From contig CM056728.1 in NCBI GenBank assembly GCA_029844215.1, forward strand, positions 85,931,676 to 85,995,675: a stretch of DNA of 64,000 nucleotides, read 5' to 3'. This document shows positions 10,657 through 23,251 of the stretch, one piece after another. Under the pieces are notes generated by a model. That model was not told the origin of the DNA, did no database searches, and saw only the letters and a list, made by a program, of their open reading frames with translations. Source of the stretch: Przewalskia tangutica. Taxonomy: Eukaryota > Streptophyta > Magnoliopsida > Solanales > Solanaceae. Positions within the stretch are counted from its first letter, which is position 1. Every line of letters begins with the position of its first letter. A program made the translations under genes and the position numbers.

Positions 10657-10851
10657 TGTTGTTAAGGGAAAGATTGTTAATCGCGTTCCGTTTGGGCGTG
10701 TGATCCCCTTCTTTAATTATTGTTGTTGTTAAGGGGAAGATTGTTAATCGCGTTCCGTTTGGGCGTGTGATCCCCTTCTTTAATTATTGTTGTTGTTAAG
10801 GAGAAGATTGTTAATCGCGTTCCGTTTGGGCGTGTGATCCCCTTCTTTAAA
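10657..10851. repeat. 67-bp tandem repeat, about 2.9 copies
   Basis: Units share GATTGTTAATCGCGTTCCGT and GGGCGTGTGATCCCCTTC. Equivalent points fall at 10664, 10731 and 10798, a period of exactly 67. A single diverged version of the CGTGTAACCCC word is seen in the array B LTRs (46940-46980, 52300-52340). Confidence 0.9.
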
Positions 10852-11555
10852 TTTCAGAATTATTGCACCTTAAATTTAGTATGTTAAATACGGTTATCGG
10901 GCCTTGAAAGAGATGGAAAAGTGAGTAGAAACGGGGAAGTGCTGCCCAATTTTCCGTAGAAAAAGAGATCTTACTTAGAAGAATCCTACGTAGAACTAGA
11001 AGTTGATAAGCGTGTTTTGGCTATTATAGGTTGACACTCTGCGCGCGACATATTCGACTCGGCAAGTGGATTTAGCCGAGGAGGTATGTGATTCTTCCTA
11101 TCCCTTTGAGCATGATATTTGTGAAATGTATATAGTACGGTAGACGTACGTGTGTTAAACTAAATTTGGTTTCACTTTGATGTCTTTGGACTTGAGTTCT
11201 AAATAATAAGAATCTTGAATATTTCAAAAAGAGTTATGAATCATTTTTGGAAGAAAAGAAATACTTGGTTTTAAAAAGCTTAAGTGTTATACTAGCTTTA
11301 TGGGAAGTTAGGTATAACGACTTAAGAAAGATAAAAGGAACGGTTTACTTATTTATAAAAGCCTTGCAATGATTTCTATAGGTGTGGTAAGTTGGTTTGA
11401 TAAGTAAACATGTTATGATGCTACGTGTGTTAGTGTCTTGTGACGTTTGTGTAAGGGGGTTTTCTTGTTGTGCTTATGTTGTTTAACGATAAGCAGTTGT
11501 GCTGGTATTATATCACTTACCCCCCTGACTTGTTATGCCGAGGGTTAGCCACCCC

Positions 11556-11790
11556 CGATGCGAGGAATACCTCATGCGGGTCCATGTGACCTATGCGGAG
11601 CTGCGGGAGTTCCAGGATGATCACTCCGGGTGTGTTACGCCGATGCGAGGAATACCTCATGCGGTCCATGTGGCCATGCGGACTGCGGGAGTCCAGGACG
11701 ATGCCGCGGGTTAGCTACCCCCGATGCGAGGAATACCTCATGCGGGCCTAGGTGGCCTATGCGGACTGCGGGAGTTCCAGGATTAGGCTC
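11556..11790 (+). repeat. 80-bp minisatellite in H1 3' LTR
   Basis: Three units with the core CGATGCGAGGAATACCTCAT. The third unit follows an ATGCCGCGGGTTAGC word. It matches the array at 4511-4715 in layout. Confidence 0.8.
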
Positions 11791-12330
11791 GCATAATGAT
11801 ACTATGGGCGATTGGCCTTGCTTCGATCATTAGCGGCCTAGAAAAGACCGATTCGTTACATCTATTTGCTCTTGTTTATCTTTGTGGCACTATGTGCGTT
11901 AAATTGGGTTGTTTAAATGCGTATTTGTGAATTGGTTTTAAAATGTTATGATTTCATTTCAGTACTTTACAGTTTCACATACTTGGTACCTGTTGTACTG
12001 ACCTCCTTCGGGGGGCTGCGTTCATGCCGCAGGTAGAGGTACTCCAGTTGTTGATCCCCGCTCCTAGGATCACCGTTCTGCTTTTGGGAAAGCCCCGTTT
12101 CTCCGGAGGCTTATCTTTTGGGTATGATTTTCCCTGTCACTGTAGATTTGTGTACATTCAGGGGTATGGCGGGGCCCTGTCCCGTCATAGTTGTTTACAC
12201 TCTTAGAGGTCTGTAGTCCTGTTGTAAATTTGAGATGTAACTGTTCAGACTTTGATTTATATATATATATATGCCGAAAGGTAACTTTCTCTTGATTAAA
12301 CTGTTTCTCTTTTTACACTCCTTTCTGTTG

Positions 12331-12335
12331 GTAAG
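12331..12335. repeat. Target-site duplication of M1, left copy
   Basis: GTAAG, repeated at 38096-38100. Joining 12335 to 38101 restores LTR sequence ending in TTCCGCTGGTTACTCTG. Confidence 0.9.
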
Positions 12336-12528
12336 TGTCACGACCCGAACCCGGGCCCGTGACTGGTGTCTTACCCGGGCACCTAAGTAGACATACATCA
12401 GAGTAACCAGCGAAATATAAAAGCAAGACATGAAACAATTATGAAATGAGAAACAGTTTATCCAAGAAAAGATTGCCTTTCGGCATGTATATATACATCA
12501 AGAGTGAACAGTTACATCCCAACTTTAC
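12336..12528 (-). repeat. M1 3' LTR, outer piece
   Basis: Begins TGTCACGACCCGAACC, the reverse complement of the LTR end, and reads inwards for 193 bp to the array A target TTTAC (12524-12528). Confidence 0.88.
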
Positions 12529-15500
12529 TGTCACGACCCGAACCCGGGCCCGTGACTGGTGCCTTACCCCGGGCACCCAAGTAGACATACATCAGAGTAA
12601 TCAGCGGAACATAAAACAAGACATGATATAATATGAAATGTGAAACAGTTATCTGAGAAAACTTGCCTTTCGGCATATATATATAAACTTTAAAACCGAA
12701 CAGTTACATCCCATTTACAACTCTGCCCACAACAGTACTACAGACCTCTAAGAATGATATGACAACAATGGCGGGACAGGGCCCCGCCATACCCCTGAAT
12801 GTAAGCACTTACAACGGCGAGAATATACGTGATAAGCCTCCGAGAAACGGAGCTTCCCAAACGCTGTGACCACTATGGCGAGGATCAACATCGTGTACCT
12901 CTACTGCGGCATGAACGCAGCCCGAAGGAGGTCGATAACAGTACCAAGTATGTGGCTGAAAATCGTAAATGAAATCATAATAGTCTATATAAAGCAGGAG
13001 ACATGTATGATAACCAAACTACAGTTCACAAAAAAAATACGCAGTCATGTCAAGTCGTGACACACGCCCTCAAAGTCATCACTCAAATATAACTATGGGT
13101 CTCACGCCCACAACATCAATCATGCCCGTGGAATACCTTCCTCACCGCGATCTATGATATAAAAGCACCAAGGAATACACATGAACACCAGGTCCCACAT
13201 GTGTCATAATAAAACCGTACGGGGTAAGTACGAAGGCATAGCCGACTACTAACACCCACAGTACCAACAAGGTCATAAACTGTATCATGAGATCTGTCTA
13301 GACCGTCACATGATCAAAGCCGCCACTCGCCGCGATATCTAATGTGCGCGTCTAGCCACAGAACTTCCGCACTCCGCATAGGCCACTCCAATGGCCCGCG
13401 TGAGGTATTCCCGCATCGAGGGTAGCTACTCCGGCATCGCCCCGACTCGCGATCCGCGTAGGCCACATAGACCGCATGAGGTATAACCGCGCACACTAAC
13501 CTGGAACTCTCGTAGCTCCGCATAGGTCCCCTGGACCCGCATGAGGTATTCTCGAATCATGGTCCCAGACCGCCTGAGATATACCCCGCATCAGAGGGCA
13601 GCTTAACCCCCGGGATCATGTCAAGGTGAGTGGTACAATACCAACATAATGGCTGATCGTTAAACAACATAAGCGCGATCGAGGGAAACCCCTTTACACA
13701 AACATCACAAGATACTAACACACGTAGCATCCTAACATGTTTACTTATCAAACCAACAAGAAAGTATTACAAGGCTATCACAAACCAACACAATCAAGTT
13801 ATTCACACAAGGTACTTTCTACTTTATGTTAAACAAGTTCGGGTTTTATCCCCAAAGTACTTCATACATTAACTCTTTAAAGACCCGTTTCTTTCACAAA
13901 AGTCACACAATACCCGTAGTATAAAAATAGAGTGACTATCTTTTTAAGTAAACCAAAACACTTCTCTTTGTAAAATCAAGTAACAACATTCTTTTCCAAA
14001 CGTTCAAGTTTGCCTAATTTTAAATACTCAAGTTTCTCATTTTCGAAATGTTTCGTAGTTCATAGTTTTAATCCTTTAAAACAATTTGAGAAACATATGT
14101 CTTATGTGTGAGTAGGTTATTCTTGTTCATAACAATCTTATTAAAGCGACCACGATCTAGGAAATGTAATATCATTTTGTCTCATCTTAGCTTCTATGCG
14201 GATGGAGGCTTACTGGTTTTAATAATACTTTATTAGTCAATACATTTCCCTTTATTAGTATTTGTTGTGGTTTGTTCGACACTTATTCGATTTCCAAATC
14301 AAGAAACATCATTCCTTTTGAAAACCAAAATACTCATTACTCACTTAATGAGGTTTCACACTTTTTAACAAAAGTCATATTAATATAATTAAGTCAAGTC
14401 TCTTATCTTTTAAGATCAAGTCTCTTAACTTCTAAAATCAGTAAACCATTCTTTTTACTTCTCTTAAGTCGTTATACCTAACTTCCCATAAAGCTAGTAT
14501 AACTCTTAAGCTTTTAAAACCAAGTGTTACTCTTCTTTCAAAAAGGTTTCTTAATTATTTTGAAATACTTCAGATTCTTTTTATTCAGGCTTAAGTCAAA
14601 AGACATTGCCGTAAAACTACGTTCAGTTAGCACACGTACGTCTACCGTACTATATATATATTCTTTTAAAATATCATGCTCAAGAGGATAGGAAGAATCA
14701 CATACCTCGCGACGATTATCGACTATTAGCAAAACGCTCCACGGCTATAACCCGGCTAGCCTTGTCCACCTTTCAAGTAGTACATGCTACTCGCAGAACA
14801 TTCAACCTATAAAGGTTATATAAGTCTATCAACTTCTACACTAATATTCTACTGATGCGATTTCAGTTCAAGTCTTTCTGTAATATCCTTCTATTACAGT
14901 TAGATCCTGAGCAACGTTTAGCTCCTACTCTGGGCGCTCCAACCCGCTCCAAACAACCCTTAGAAGTTCTACGCAACTTCTACATAATACTTCAACCGGC
15001 TATGAAGATTTTCCTTAGGGTTTCGTTTTGAGACAAAAAGGACATAAGGTAGTATTTCCGGGCTCTACGTATAGAGGTAACTTTTGGAATACTACAAAGT
15101 ATAAGGCTAAGGTATTTTGGTATAGTAACAATACTTTGGAGAGTATTTTCTACCAAGAGGGGGGTGTATTATGAGAACAACTCTCAAGAGGGGGGGGGTA
15201 CCCCTCGGCTTAGCACCACTAGGAAGGGGGGGGGGTGATATCTCTCGGCCAGGGCCTCACGAAATGGGGAGGGCTTTAAGACTTGAAATTGGTGGAGTGG
15301 ATGAAGAAATCTTCAAAGGGAGGGTATTTATAGGAAACCAATGGCCATGATCAAGCCAAGTGGGGGCAAGTGGAGGGCAAGATTTGCCCAAGTGCCCCTA
15401 ACCTACTCCTCAAATCCTCACAAAACAGTGACCCACAATTTAGGCCTCAAAACAAGCCAAGAACGTGACCCAACCGGCCATCCACATCGTCCACTTGAGG

Positions 15501-15728
15501 GTGACAAGTGTCACCCTCCCGTTGGTCCAAAACATTTCGTCTCTCGGAAAAATCTGCAAAAATTATAAATGACATAGCCGGAATTTTCCCTTCGCAAGTT
15601 TTGTAAAACGTTTCGTCGAAAAACGACTCTAATCGGGGGTTGTGAACAAAATTCGAACCTTGCCTTACTTTAAGGCTTAAACTTTCTACGTCGTCTCACG
15701 CATACTACCGAAAATACGGGGTATAACA
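12529..15728 (-). repeat. Array A LTR 1 (3200 bp)
   Basis: From TGTCACGACCCG to GGGTATAACA on the plus strand. Relative to LTR 2 it lacks about 130 bp near 14901 (between TATTACAGTT and GATCCTGAGC). TATA is at 15325-15332. Non-coding. Confidence 0.9.
15325..15332 (-). promoter_or_regulatory. TATA box of array A LTR 1
   Basis: TATAAATA on the minus strand, flanked downstream by a C-rich sense stretch. Confidence 0.6.
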
Positions 15729-16079
15729 TTCTCCCCTCCTTAGAAACATTCGTCCCGAATGTTCCTTCTAAGTCTCAAAACAAACATGCGTCAGTATTGT
15801 CTTCACTACTATACTTACGAAAACAATCATGCCGTACCTGGCCACAAAATATCACACGCGCAAATACTTAATCCAAGTCCACGAGGAATCACCTCAACCT
15901 CACAAAATCTCCCACCCAAGGACTAAAATATACTCCCTTCGCACCTTCACTTTACAAAAGAAAGGATCACATCTACGTTCTTAACACATGCTCGCTTCTT
16001 CCCTTACTCGTCGTACCTTTCTCGTACATTTGCACTCTTTCTCATAACTTACCACATTTCTGTTACTGCTTCAGTCTCC

Positions 16080-16690
16080 AAATCTCGGGGTTATTATCTC
16101 CAACTTGGTCATCATTAACTGGTAATACTCTGGATGGATCTCCGATACTTTCCCGAACATAACAACATGAAAGACCGGACGTACTGCCTCCTAAGTCGGA
16201 TGGCAAAAGCTAACATATAGGCAACCTGGCCTACTCTTCACATGATCTGAAAGGCCCAAAGTAACTCGGGCTAAGTTTCCTCTGTTTTCCAAAACTCGTC
16301 ACACCCTAGCCACATTCTGCTGAAACAGGTATGAACCAACAATCTGCACCTTGCCAACCTCGAACCAATCGACCGGCCAACTTACACTTCCGCCCCTACA
16401 AGGCTTCATAAGGCGACATCCGAACACTAAAATGGTAGCTATAAAACACTCCCTCAACAGGAGACAACAATCCTCACGGCTAGCCCTGAAATCCAAACAC
16501 TGGCCCGAGGGCGAAAGCGACACTGAGACTCACCTGAGTTGCCTGGTAAAACTTCCAGAAAAAGAAATAGCCGTAACCTGGGCTCCACTGCCTGTCATAA
16601 GGTGAAAGTAGACACCTCGTGCAACCTTACAACCCTCCTGATATAACATCTCGCATAACCCTCTGCCGAGTAAATGGCCCGATCAAGGGC
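16080..16690 (-). pseudogene. Integrase C-terminal remnant in array A internal region 1
   Basis: On the minus strand, pieces resemble the integrase words of H1 and P1. YARCYIRRVVRLHE near 16640 is like YARLYIREIVRLHG. LPVDWFEVGKVQIVG-like sequence near 16360 matches the pre-GPY/F region. A GPF word appears near 16265. A VFHV word near 16170 is followed by a chromodomain-like start. Frames are broken and the catalytic core is missing. No product is expected. Confidence 0.6.
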
Positions 16691-17231
16691 CGAAGATGGT
16701 CTGACCTCATCGGCCCGACTACTGGTCGCACGCATCCACGAACTCGCACGATGGTTAACTAAACTTGGGCCTAACACCCTCGTGACCCTATCACAAAGCG
16801 GGACCACCACAAACTGACCCCACCACCATACAGGCCGCGGGTTGACCCGCAATCGGTCCGCAACCTGACCCACTATCGCGTCAAACACTTGCTTCCCGAT
16901 TCCGGAACAATCCCACAATCAAGTCACGAAAACCTAGTGGTCTTCTTAGCTCAACTACCCTATTTCATTCCACACTACTCAGGGACTTATAATACAAATA
17001 TAACTCATGTGCACTATGCACTCCGATAAGGGTCAAACACATAAAAAAAGAAATACATCTTTTACTCGAGATGGCCTTGCCTCTAAGGTCTCTACGTATA
17101 AAACTCTAAGGCTCACACTTTCCTTAACCCCAAATCTTACCCTTATTACTAACCATGATTTCTAATCACAATTAACACTTATGTTACCTGAACATAACAC
17201 TTAAGATATACTCATCTTATCACACTAGTCT

Positions 17232-18192
17232 CTAGAGGGTTAAGGATACACCTGTATCTACTGCTTCACTCCCCTCTGTCGTTCCAATCAGTCCTGCCCT
17301 GTTGGGCGCAAGCAAAACAAGCTGTTGAAGAAGTACGACACTCTCCACGATGACACTTACCACAACGGCCACATCGAGGTGGGGGTGGCCTCCTCTGGCT
17401 AGCACCCCTTCCTCTCCGAACCACTGAATCCGCAACTGATCTGGTAGGCTGAGTCCTCCTACTTGCATCCTTCCTACTAGGACCTCCTTTCGACACATGG
17501 CCCTGACGGCCGCCGGTAAAACAAGTACCAACAAAAGACGACATTCCCCGGGATGACGTCTGCCACACTGTGAACACTGAGGAAAACTGAACCCGGCTGG
17601 CTAGAACATACGTATAGCTGTGGATCAGAAGCCCTGGAGCTCTGACCAACTCTGGCACACCTCGAACGTCCCAACCACAGCGGAGGACCACTGCTGCGGC
17701 GGAGTGCATATCTAATCTGGCTGCGAGGCGGTTCGCCTCGAAAGTTACCGGGACGCTTGCTGCTCGCCTCTTCGCGATCTTGGTTAACCCGTTGATCCCT
17801 ACGTCTCTCGGCCTGCTGCGTATAAGCCCGTACACAGGCCATGCTCAAGCCTGACTGAAGAGCTACCCTTGCACAACCCTTTCTTAAATAGTCATCAAGA
17901 CCCGTGATAAATCGGTTCATCATATATTCTCTGGTAGCTACATCCTTAGCTAGTAACAGGGTCGTCTCTTTGCAATCTATACTTTCTGCTACCGGTCGTG
18001 GAACTGAAGGTTCGAATATCATGGCCGCAGATGAAATCTATTGCCGTGCTAGACTCTGTTGGGGATCGGCGACGCAGAACTCCCGAAGAAGCACCACCCC
18101 AGTGATGATTGGGCACGTGCCTCGTAACCCTCGTGTTTTACTCAGCCTCCGCTTTGCTGCCTTCTCGGGCGGGTTGCCTTACGCGGAGGCAT
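17232..18192 (-). pseudogene. Array A gag remnant 1
   Basis: The start ATG at 18192 lies in the same GGAGGCAT context as other gag starts, though the N-terminus is frame-broken. A capsid-like piece (about 17780-18010) includes YMMNRFITGLDDYLRKGCA and VALQSGLSMACVRAYTQQAE, matching P1 gag GLNDYLAEGCSGVALQPGMD. Near 17270-17380 there is a cysteine-rich knuckle, with CFACAQQG in place of CYTCGQQGH. The knuckle histidine is lost in the current reading. Several shifts separate these parts. Confidence 0.75.
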
Positions 18193-18303
18193 AACGGTAA
18201 GGGAAAGAAATACGTTAGAGGGGTCCAACTTACAACACAGCTCTAAGGCACGATCTCAGAGTGAGAAGAATGGAAACCAATCCTAAATATCCCGCAGCCT
18301 CCT

Positions 18304-18337
18304 GATTATTGGTGTGGTGCACAACACACCGATAATC
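18304..18337 (-). promoter_or_regulatory. Leader stem-loop with GTGCAC loop, array A unit 1
   Basis: Minus strand: arm GATTATCGGTGTG, loop TTGTGCAC, arm CACACCAATAATC. Identical to the E2 copy. Confidence 0.6.
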
Positions 18338-18383
18338 AAGACTCTACTAGATACGATGCGTAGACACTTTCCGAGGATTAATC

Positions 18384-18396
18384 GCTCACGATACCA
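18384..18396 (-). promoter_or_regulatory. PBS of array A unit 1
   Basis: Minus strand TGGTATCGTGAGC beside the LTR. It corresponds to TGGTATCAGAGC with the CAG word altered. Confidence 0.7.
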
Positions 18397-18399
18397 CTT

Positions 18400-21300
18400 T
18401 GTCACGACCGAACCCGGGCGTGGTCGTGCCTTACCCGGGCACCAGTAGACATACATCGAGTAATCAGAACATAAAACAAGACATAATATAATATGAAATG
18501 TGAAACAGCTTATTCGAGAAAACTTGCCTTTCGGCATATATATATAAACTTTAAAACCGACGATTACATCCCATTTACAACTCGCCTTGCGATTACTACA
18601 TACCTCTAAGAATGATATGACAACAATGGCGGGACAGGGCCCCGCCATACCCCTGAATGTAAGCACTTACAACGACAGGGGACTATACCACTGATAAGCC
18701 TCCGGAGAAACGGAGCTTCCCAAACGCTGAACTGTGACCCTATAAGCGAGGATCAACACTGGTGTACCTCTACCTGCGGCATGAACGCAGCCCCCCGAAG
18801 GAGGTCAGTACAACAGGTACCAAGTATGTGAAACTGAAAATACTGTAAATGAAATCATAATAGTCTATATAAAGCAGGAGACATGTATGATAACCAAACT
18901 ACAGTTCACAAAAAAAATAAGCAGTCATGTCAAGTCAGGGACTCACGCCCTCAAAGTCATCACTCAAATATAACTATGGGTCTCACGCCCACAACATCAA
19001 TCATGCCCGTGGAATACCTTCCTCACTGCCGGCAGTCTATGATATAAAAGCACCAAGGAATACACATGAACACCAGGTCCCACATGTGTCATAATAAAAC
19101 CGTACGGGGTAAGTACGAAGGCATAGCCGACTACTAACACCCACAGTACCAACAAGGTCATAAATCAGATCATGAGATCTGTCTGCACCGTCACATGATC
19201 AAAGCCGCCACTCGCCCGATGATCTAATGTGCGCGTCTAGCCACGGAACTTCCCGCAACTCCGCATAGGCCACTCAATGGCCCGCGTGAGGTATTCCGCG
19301 TCGAGGGTAGCTACTCCCAAAGATCGCCCCGACTCGCGATCCGCGTAGCACATAGACCGCGTGAGGTATAACCGCCGCTAACTCGGAACTCTCGTAGCTC
19401 GCATAGGTCCCTGGACCCGCATGAGGTATTCTCGAATCATGGTCCTGCATCACCGAGATATACCGCGTCGGAGGCGCTTAACCCGGGATCATGTCAAGGT
19501 GAGTGGTACAATACCAACATAACGGCTGATCGTTAAACAACATAAGCGCGATCGAGGGAAACCCCTTTACACAAACATCACAAGATACTATCACACGTAG
19601 CATCCTAACATGTTTACTTATCAAACCAACAATAAAGTATTACAAGGCTATCACAAACCAACACAATCAAGTTATTCACACAAGGTACTTTCTACTTTAT
19701 GTTAAACAAGTTCGGGTTTTTATCCCCAAAGTACTTCATACATTAACTCTTTAAAGACCCGTTTCTTTCACAAAAGTCACACAATACCCGTAGTATAAAA
19801 ATAGAGTGACTATCTTTTTAAGTAAACCAAAACACTTCTCTTTGTAAAATCAAGTAACAACATTCTTTTCCAAACGTTCAAGTTTGCCTAATTTTAAATA
19901 CTCAAGTTTCTCATTTTCGAAATGTTTCGTAGTTCATAGTTTTAATCCTTTAAAACAATTTGAGAAACATATGTCTTATGTGTGAGTAGGTTATTCTTGT
20001 TCATAACAATCTTATTAAAGCAGCCACGATCTAGGAAATGTAATATCATTTTGTCTCATCTTAGCTTCTATGCAGATGGAGGCTTCTACTGGTTTTAATA
20101 ATACTTTATTAGTCAATACATTTCCCTTTATTAGCGCTGTTGTGGTTTGTTCGACACTTATTCTGATTTCCGAAATCAGTAAAACATCATTCCTTTTGAA
20201 AACCAAAATACTCATTACTCACGAATGAGGTTTCACACTTTTTAACAAAAGTCATATTAATATAATTAAGTCAAGTCTCTTATCTTTTAAGATCAAGTCT
20301 CTTAACTTCTAAAATCAGTAAACCATTCTTTTTACTTCTCTTAAGTCGTTATACCTAACTTCCCATAAAGCTAGTATAACTCTTAAGCTTTTAAAACCAA
20401 GTGTTACTCTTCTTTCAAAAAGGTTTCTTAATTATTTTGAAATACTTCAGATTCTTTTTATTCAGGCTTAAGTCAAAAGACATTGCCGTAAAACTACGTT
20501 CAGTTAGCACACGTACGTCTACCGTACTATATATATATTCTTTTAAAATATCATGCTCAAGAGGATAGGAAGAATCACATACCTCGCGACGATTATCGAC
20601 TATTAGCAAAACGCTCCACGGCTATAACCCGGCTAGCCTTGTCCACCTTTCAAGTAGTACATGCTACTCGCAGAACATTCAACCTATAAAGGTTATATAA
20701 GTCTATCAACTTCTACACTAATATTCTACTGATGCGATTTCAGTTCAAGTCTTTCTGTAATATCCTTCTATTACAGTTCAATTCTCTTCTATGAATCTTA
20801 TATTCATTTCTATACTACTATAGTATGCAACTTCCAATTACAATAGGGGGACAAGATATTTACCTCGATAAGCCCATAATTATCCAAGTATAAATGTCGA
20901 TCCTGAGCAACGTTTAGCTCCTACTCTGGGCGCTCCAACCCGCTCCAAACAACCCTTAGAAGTTCTACAGAACTTCTACATAATACTTCAACCGGCTATG
21001 AAGATTTTCCTTAGGGTTTCGTTTTGAGACAAAAAGGACATAAGGTAGTATTTCCGGGCTCTACGTATAGAGGTAACTTTTGGAATACTACAAAGTATAA
21101 GGCTAAGGTATTTTGGTATAGTAACAATACTTTGGAGAGTATTTTCTACCAAGAGGGGGGGTGTATTATGAGAACAACTCTCAAGGGGGGGGGGGGGGGG
21201 TACCCCACGGCTTAGCACCACTAGGAAGGGGGGGGGTGATATCTCTCGGCCAAGGGGGCCTCACGAAATGGGGGAGGGGATTTCAAGACTTGGAGATTGG

Positions 21301-21747
21301 TGGAGTGGATGAAGAAGTCTTCAAAGGGGAGGGGTATTTATAGGGAAACCAATGGCCATGATCAAGCCAAGTGGGGGGCAAGTGGAGGGCCAAGATTTGC
21401 CCAAGTGCCCCCTAACCTACTCCTCAAATCCCTCACAAAACATTGACCCACAATTTAGGCCTCAAAACAAGCCAAGAACGTGACCCAACCGGCCATCCAC
21501 ATCGTCCACTTGAGGGTGACAAGTGTCACCCTCCCGTTGGTCCAAAACATTTCGTCTCTCGGAAAAACCGCAAAAATTATAAATGACATAGCCGGAATTT
21601 TCCCTTCGCAAGTTTTGTAAAATGTTTCTTCGAAAAACGACTCTAATCGGGGGTTGTGAACAAAATTCGAACCTTGCCTTACTTTAAGGCTTAAACTTTT
21701 CTACGTACGTCCTCACGTACATACTCTGGAAAATACGGGGTATAACA
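18400..21747 (-). repeat. Array A LTR 2, shared middle LTR (3348 bp)
   Basis: Starts TGTCACGACCG and ends GGGGTATAACA. It has the PBS of unit 1 on its left and the polypurine tract of unit 2 on its right, so it is the 5' LTR of one unit and the 3' LTR of the next. Its first 250 bp differ from LTR 1 almost only at CAG/CTG words. Run of 16 G at 21185-21200. Non-coding. Confidence 0.9.
21335..21342 (-). promoter_or_regulatory. TATA box of array A LTR 2
   Basis: TATAAATA on the minus strand, same context as LTR 1. Confidence 0.6.
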
Positions 21748-23251
21748 TTCTCCCCTCCTTAGAAACATTCGTCCCGAATGTTCCTTCTAAGTCTCAAAAC
21801 AAACATGCGTCAGTATAGTCTTCACTACTATACTTACGAAAACAATCATGCCGTACCTGGCCACAAAATATCACACGCGCAAATACTTAATCCAAGTCCA
21901 CGAGGAATCACCTCAACCTCACAAAATCTCCCACCCAAGGACTAAAATATACTCCCTTCGCACCTTCACTTTACAAAAGAAATGATCACATCTACGTTCT
22001 TAACACATGCTCGCTTCTTCCCTTACTCGTCGTACCTTTCTCGTACATTTGCACTCTTTCTCATAACTTACCACATTTCTGTTACTGCTTCAGTCTCCAA
22101 ATCTCGGGGTTATTATCTCCAACTTGGTCATCATTAACTGGTAATACTCTGGATGGATCTCCGATACTTTCCCGAACATAACAACATGAAAGACCGGACG
22201 TACTGCCTCCTAAGTCGAACGACAAAAGCTAACATATAGGCAACCTGGCCTACTCTTCACATGATCTGAAAGGCCCAAAGTAACTCCGGCTAAGTTTCCT
22301 CTGTTTTCCAAAACTCGTCACACCCTAGCCACATTCTGCTGAAACAGGTATGAACCAACAATCTGCTCCTTGCCAACCTCGAACCAATCGACCGGCAACT
22401 TACACTTCCGCCCCTACAAGGCTTCATAAGGCGACATCCGAACACTAAAATGGTAGCTATAAAACACTCCCTCAACAGGAGACAACAATCCTCACGGCTA
22501 CCCCTGAAATCCAAACACTGGCCCGAGGGCGAATGCGATACTGAGACTCACCTGAGTTCCTAACCCTGCCTGGTAAAACTTCCAGAAAAAGAAATAGCCG
22601 TAACCTGGGCTCCACTGCCTGTCATAAGGTGAAAGTAGGCACCTCGTGCAACCTTACAACCCTCCTGATATAACATCTCGCATAACCCTCTGCCGAGTAA
22701 ACAGTCCTGACTGAAGGACAAGATGGTCTGACCTCATCGGCCCGACTCATCGTCGCGCGTCCACGAACTTCCACGATGGTTAACTAAACTTGGGCCTAAC
22801 ACCCTCGTGACCTATCACAAAGCGGGACCACCACAAACTGACCCGCACCACCATACGGGCGCGGGTTGACCCGCGTCGGTCCATGACGACCCACTATCGC
22901 GTCAAACACTTGCTTCCCGATTCCGGAACAATCCCACAATCAAATCACGAAAACCTAGTGGTCTTCTTAGCTCAACTACCCTCTTTCATTCCACACTACT
23001 CAGGGACTTATAATACAAATATAACTCACGTGCACTATGCACTCCGATAAGGGTCAAACACATAAAAAAAGAAATACATCTTCTACTCGAGATGGCCTTG
23101 CCTCTAAGGTCTCTACGTATAAAATCTAAGGCTCACACTTTCCTTAACCCCAAATCTTACCCTTATTACTAACCATGATTTCTAATCACAATTAACACTT
23201 ATGTTACCTGAACATAACACTTAAGATATACTCATCTTATCACACTAGTCT

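Larger units (their letters stand above)
9556..12335 (+). repeat. H1 3' LTR, left part
   Basis: Starts TGTTATACCCCGTAG after the polypurine tract. At 12335 it is cut by M1 (target GTAAG 12331-12335) and its last 86 bp are at 38101-38186. The first 350 bp and the part after about 10860 match E2-type LTRs. The part 9980-10250 is closer to the array B LTRs (for example 46510-46720), so the LTR looks mosaic. It includes a 67-bp tandem repeat and the 80-bp minisatellite. No coding sequence. Confidence 0.88.
15729..18399 (-). mobile_element. Array A internal region 1, gag plus integrase remnant
   Basis: A 2671-bp internal region. The polypurine tract (15729-15743, reverse complement) adjoins LTR 1, and the PBS (18384-18396) adjoins LTR 2. 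Between them are a degraded gag (17232-18192) and a degraded integrase tail (about 16080-16690). No RT or RNase H motif is seen. The stretches 15750-16080 and 16700-17230 have no recognisable coding content. Part of the latter, around 16740-16880, recurs in array B and N internal regions, so it belongs to this non-autonomous family. Confidence 0.82.
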
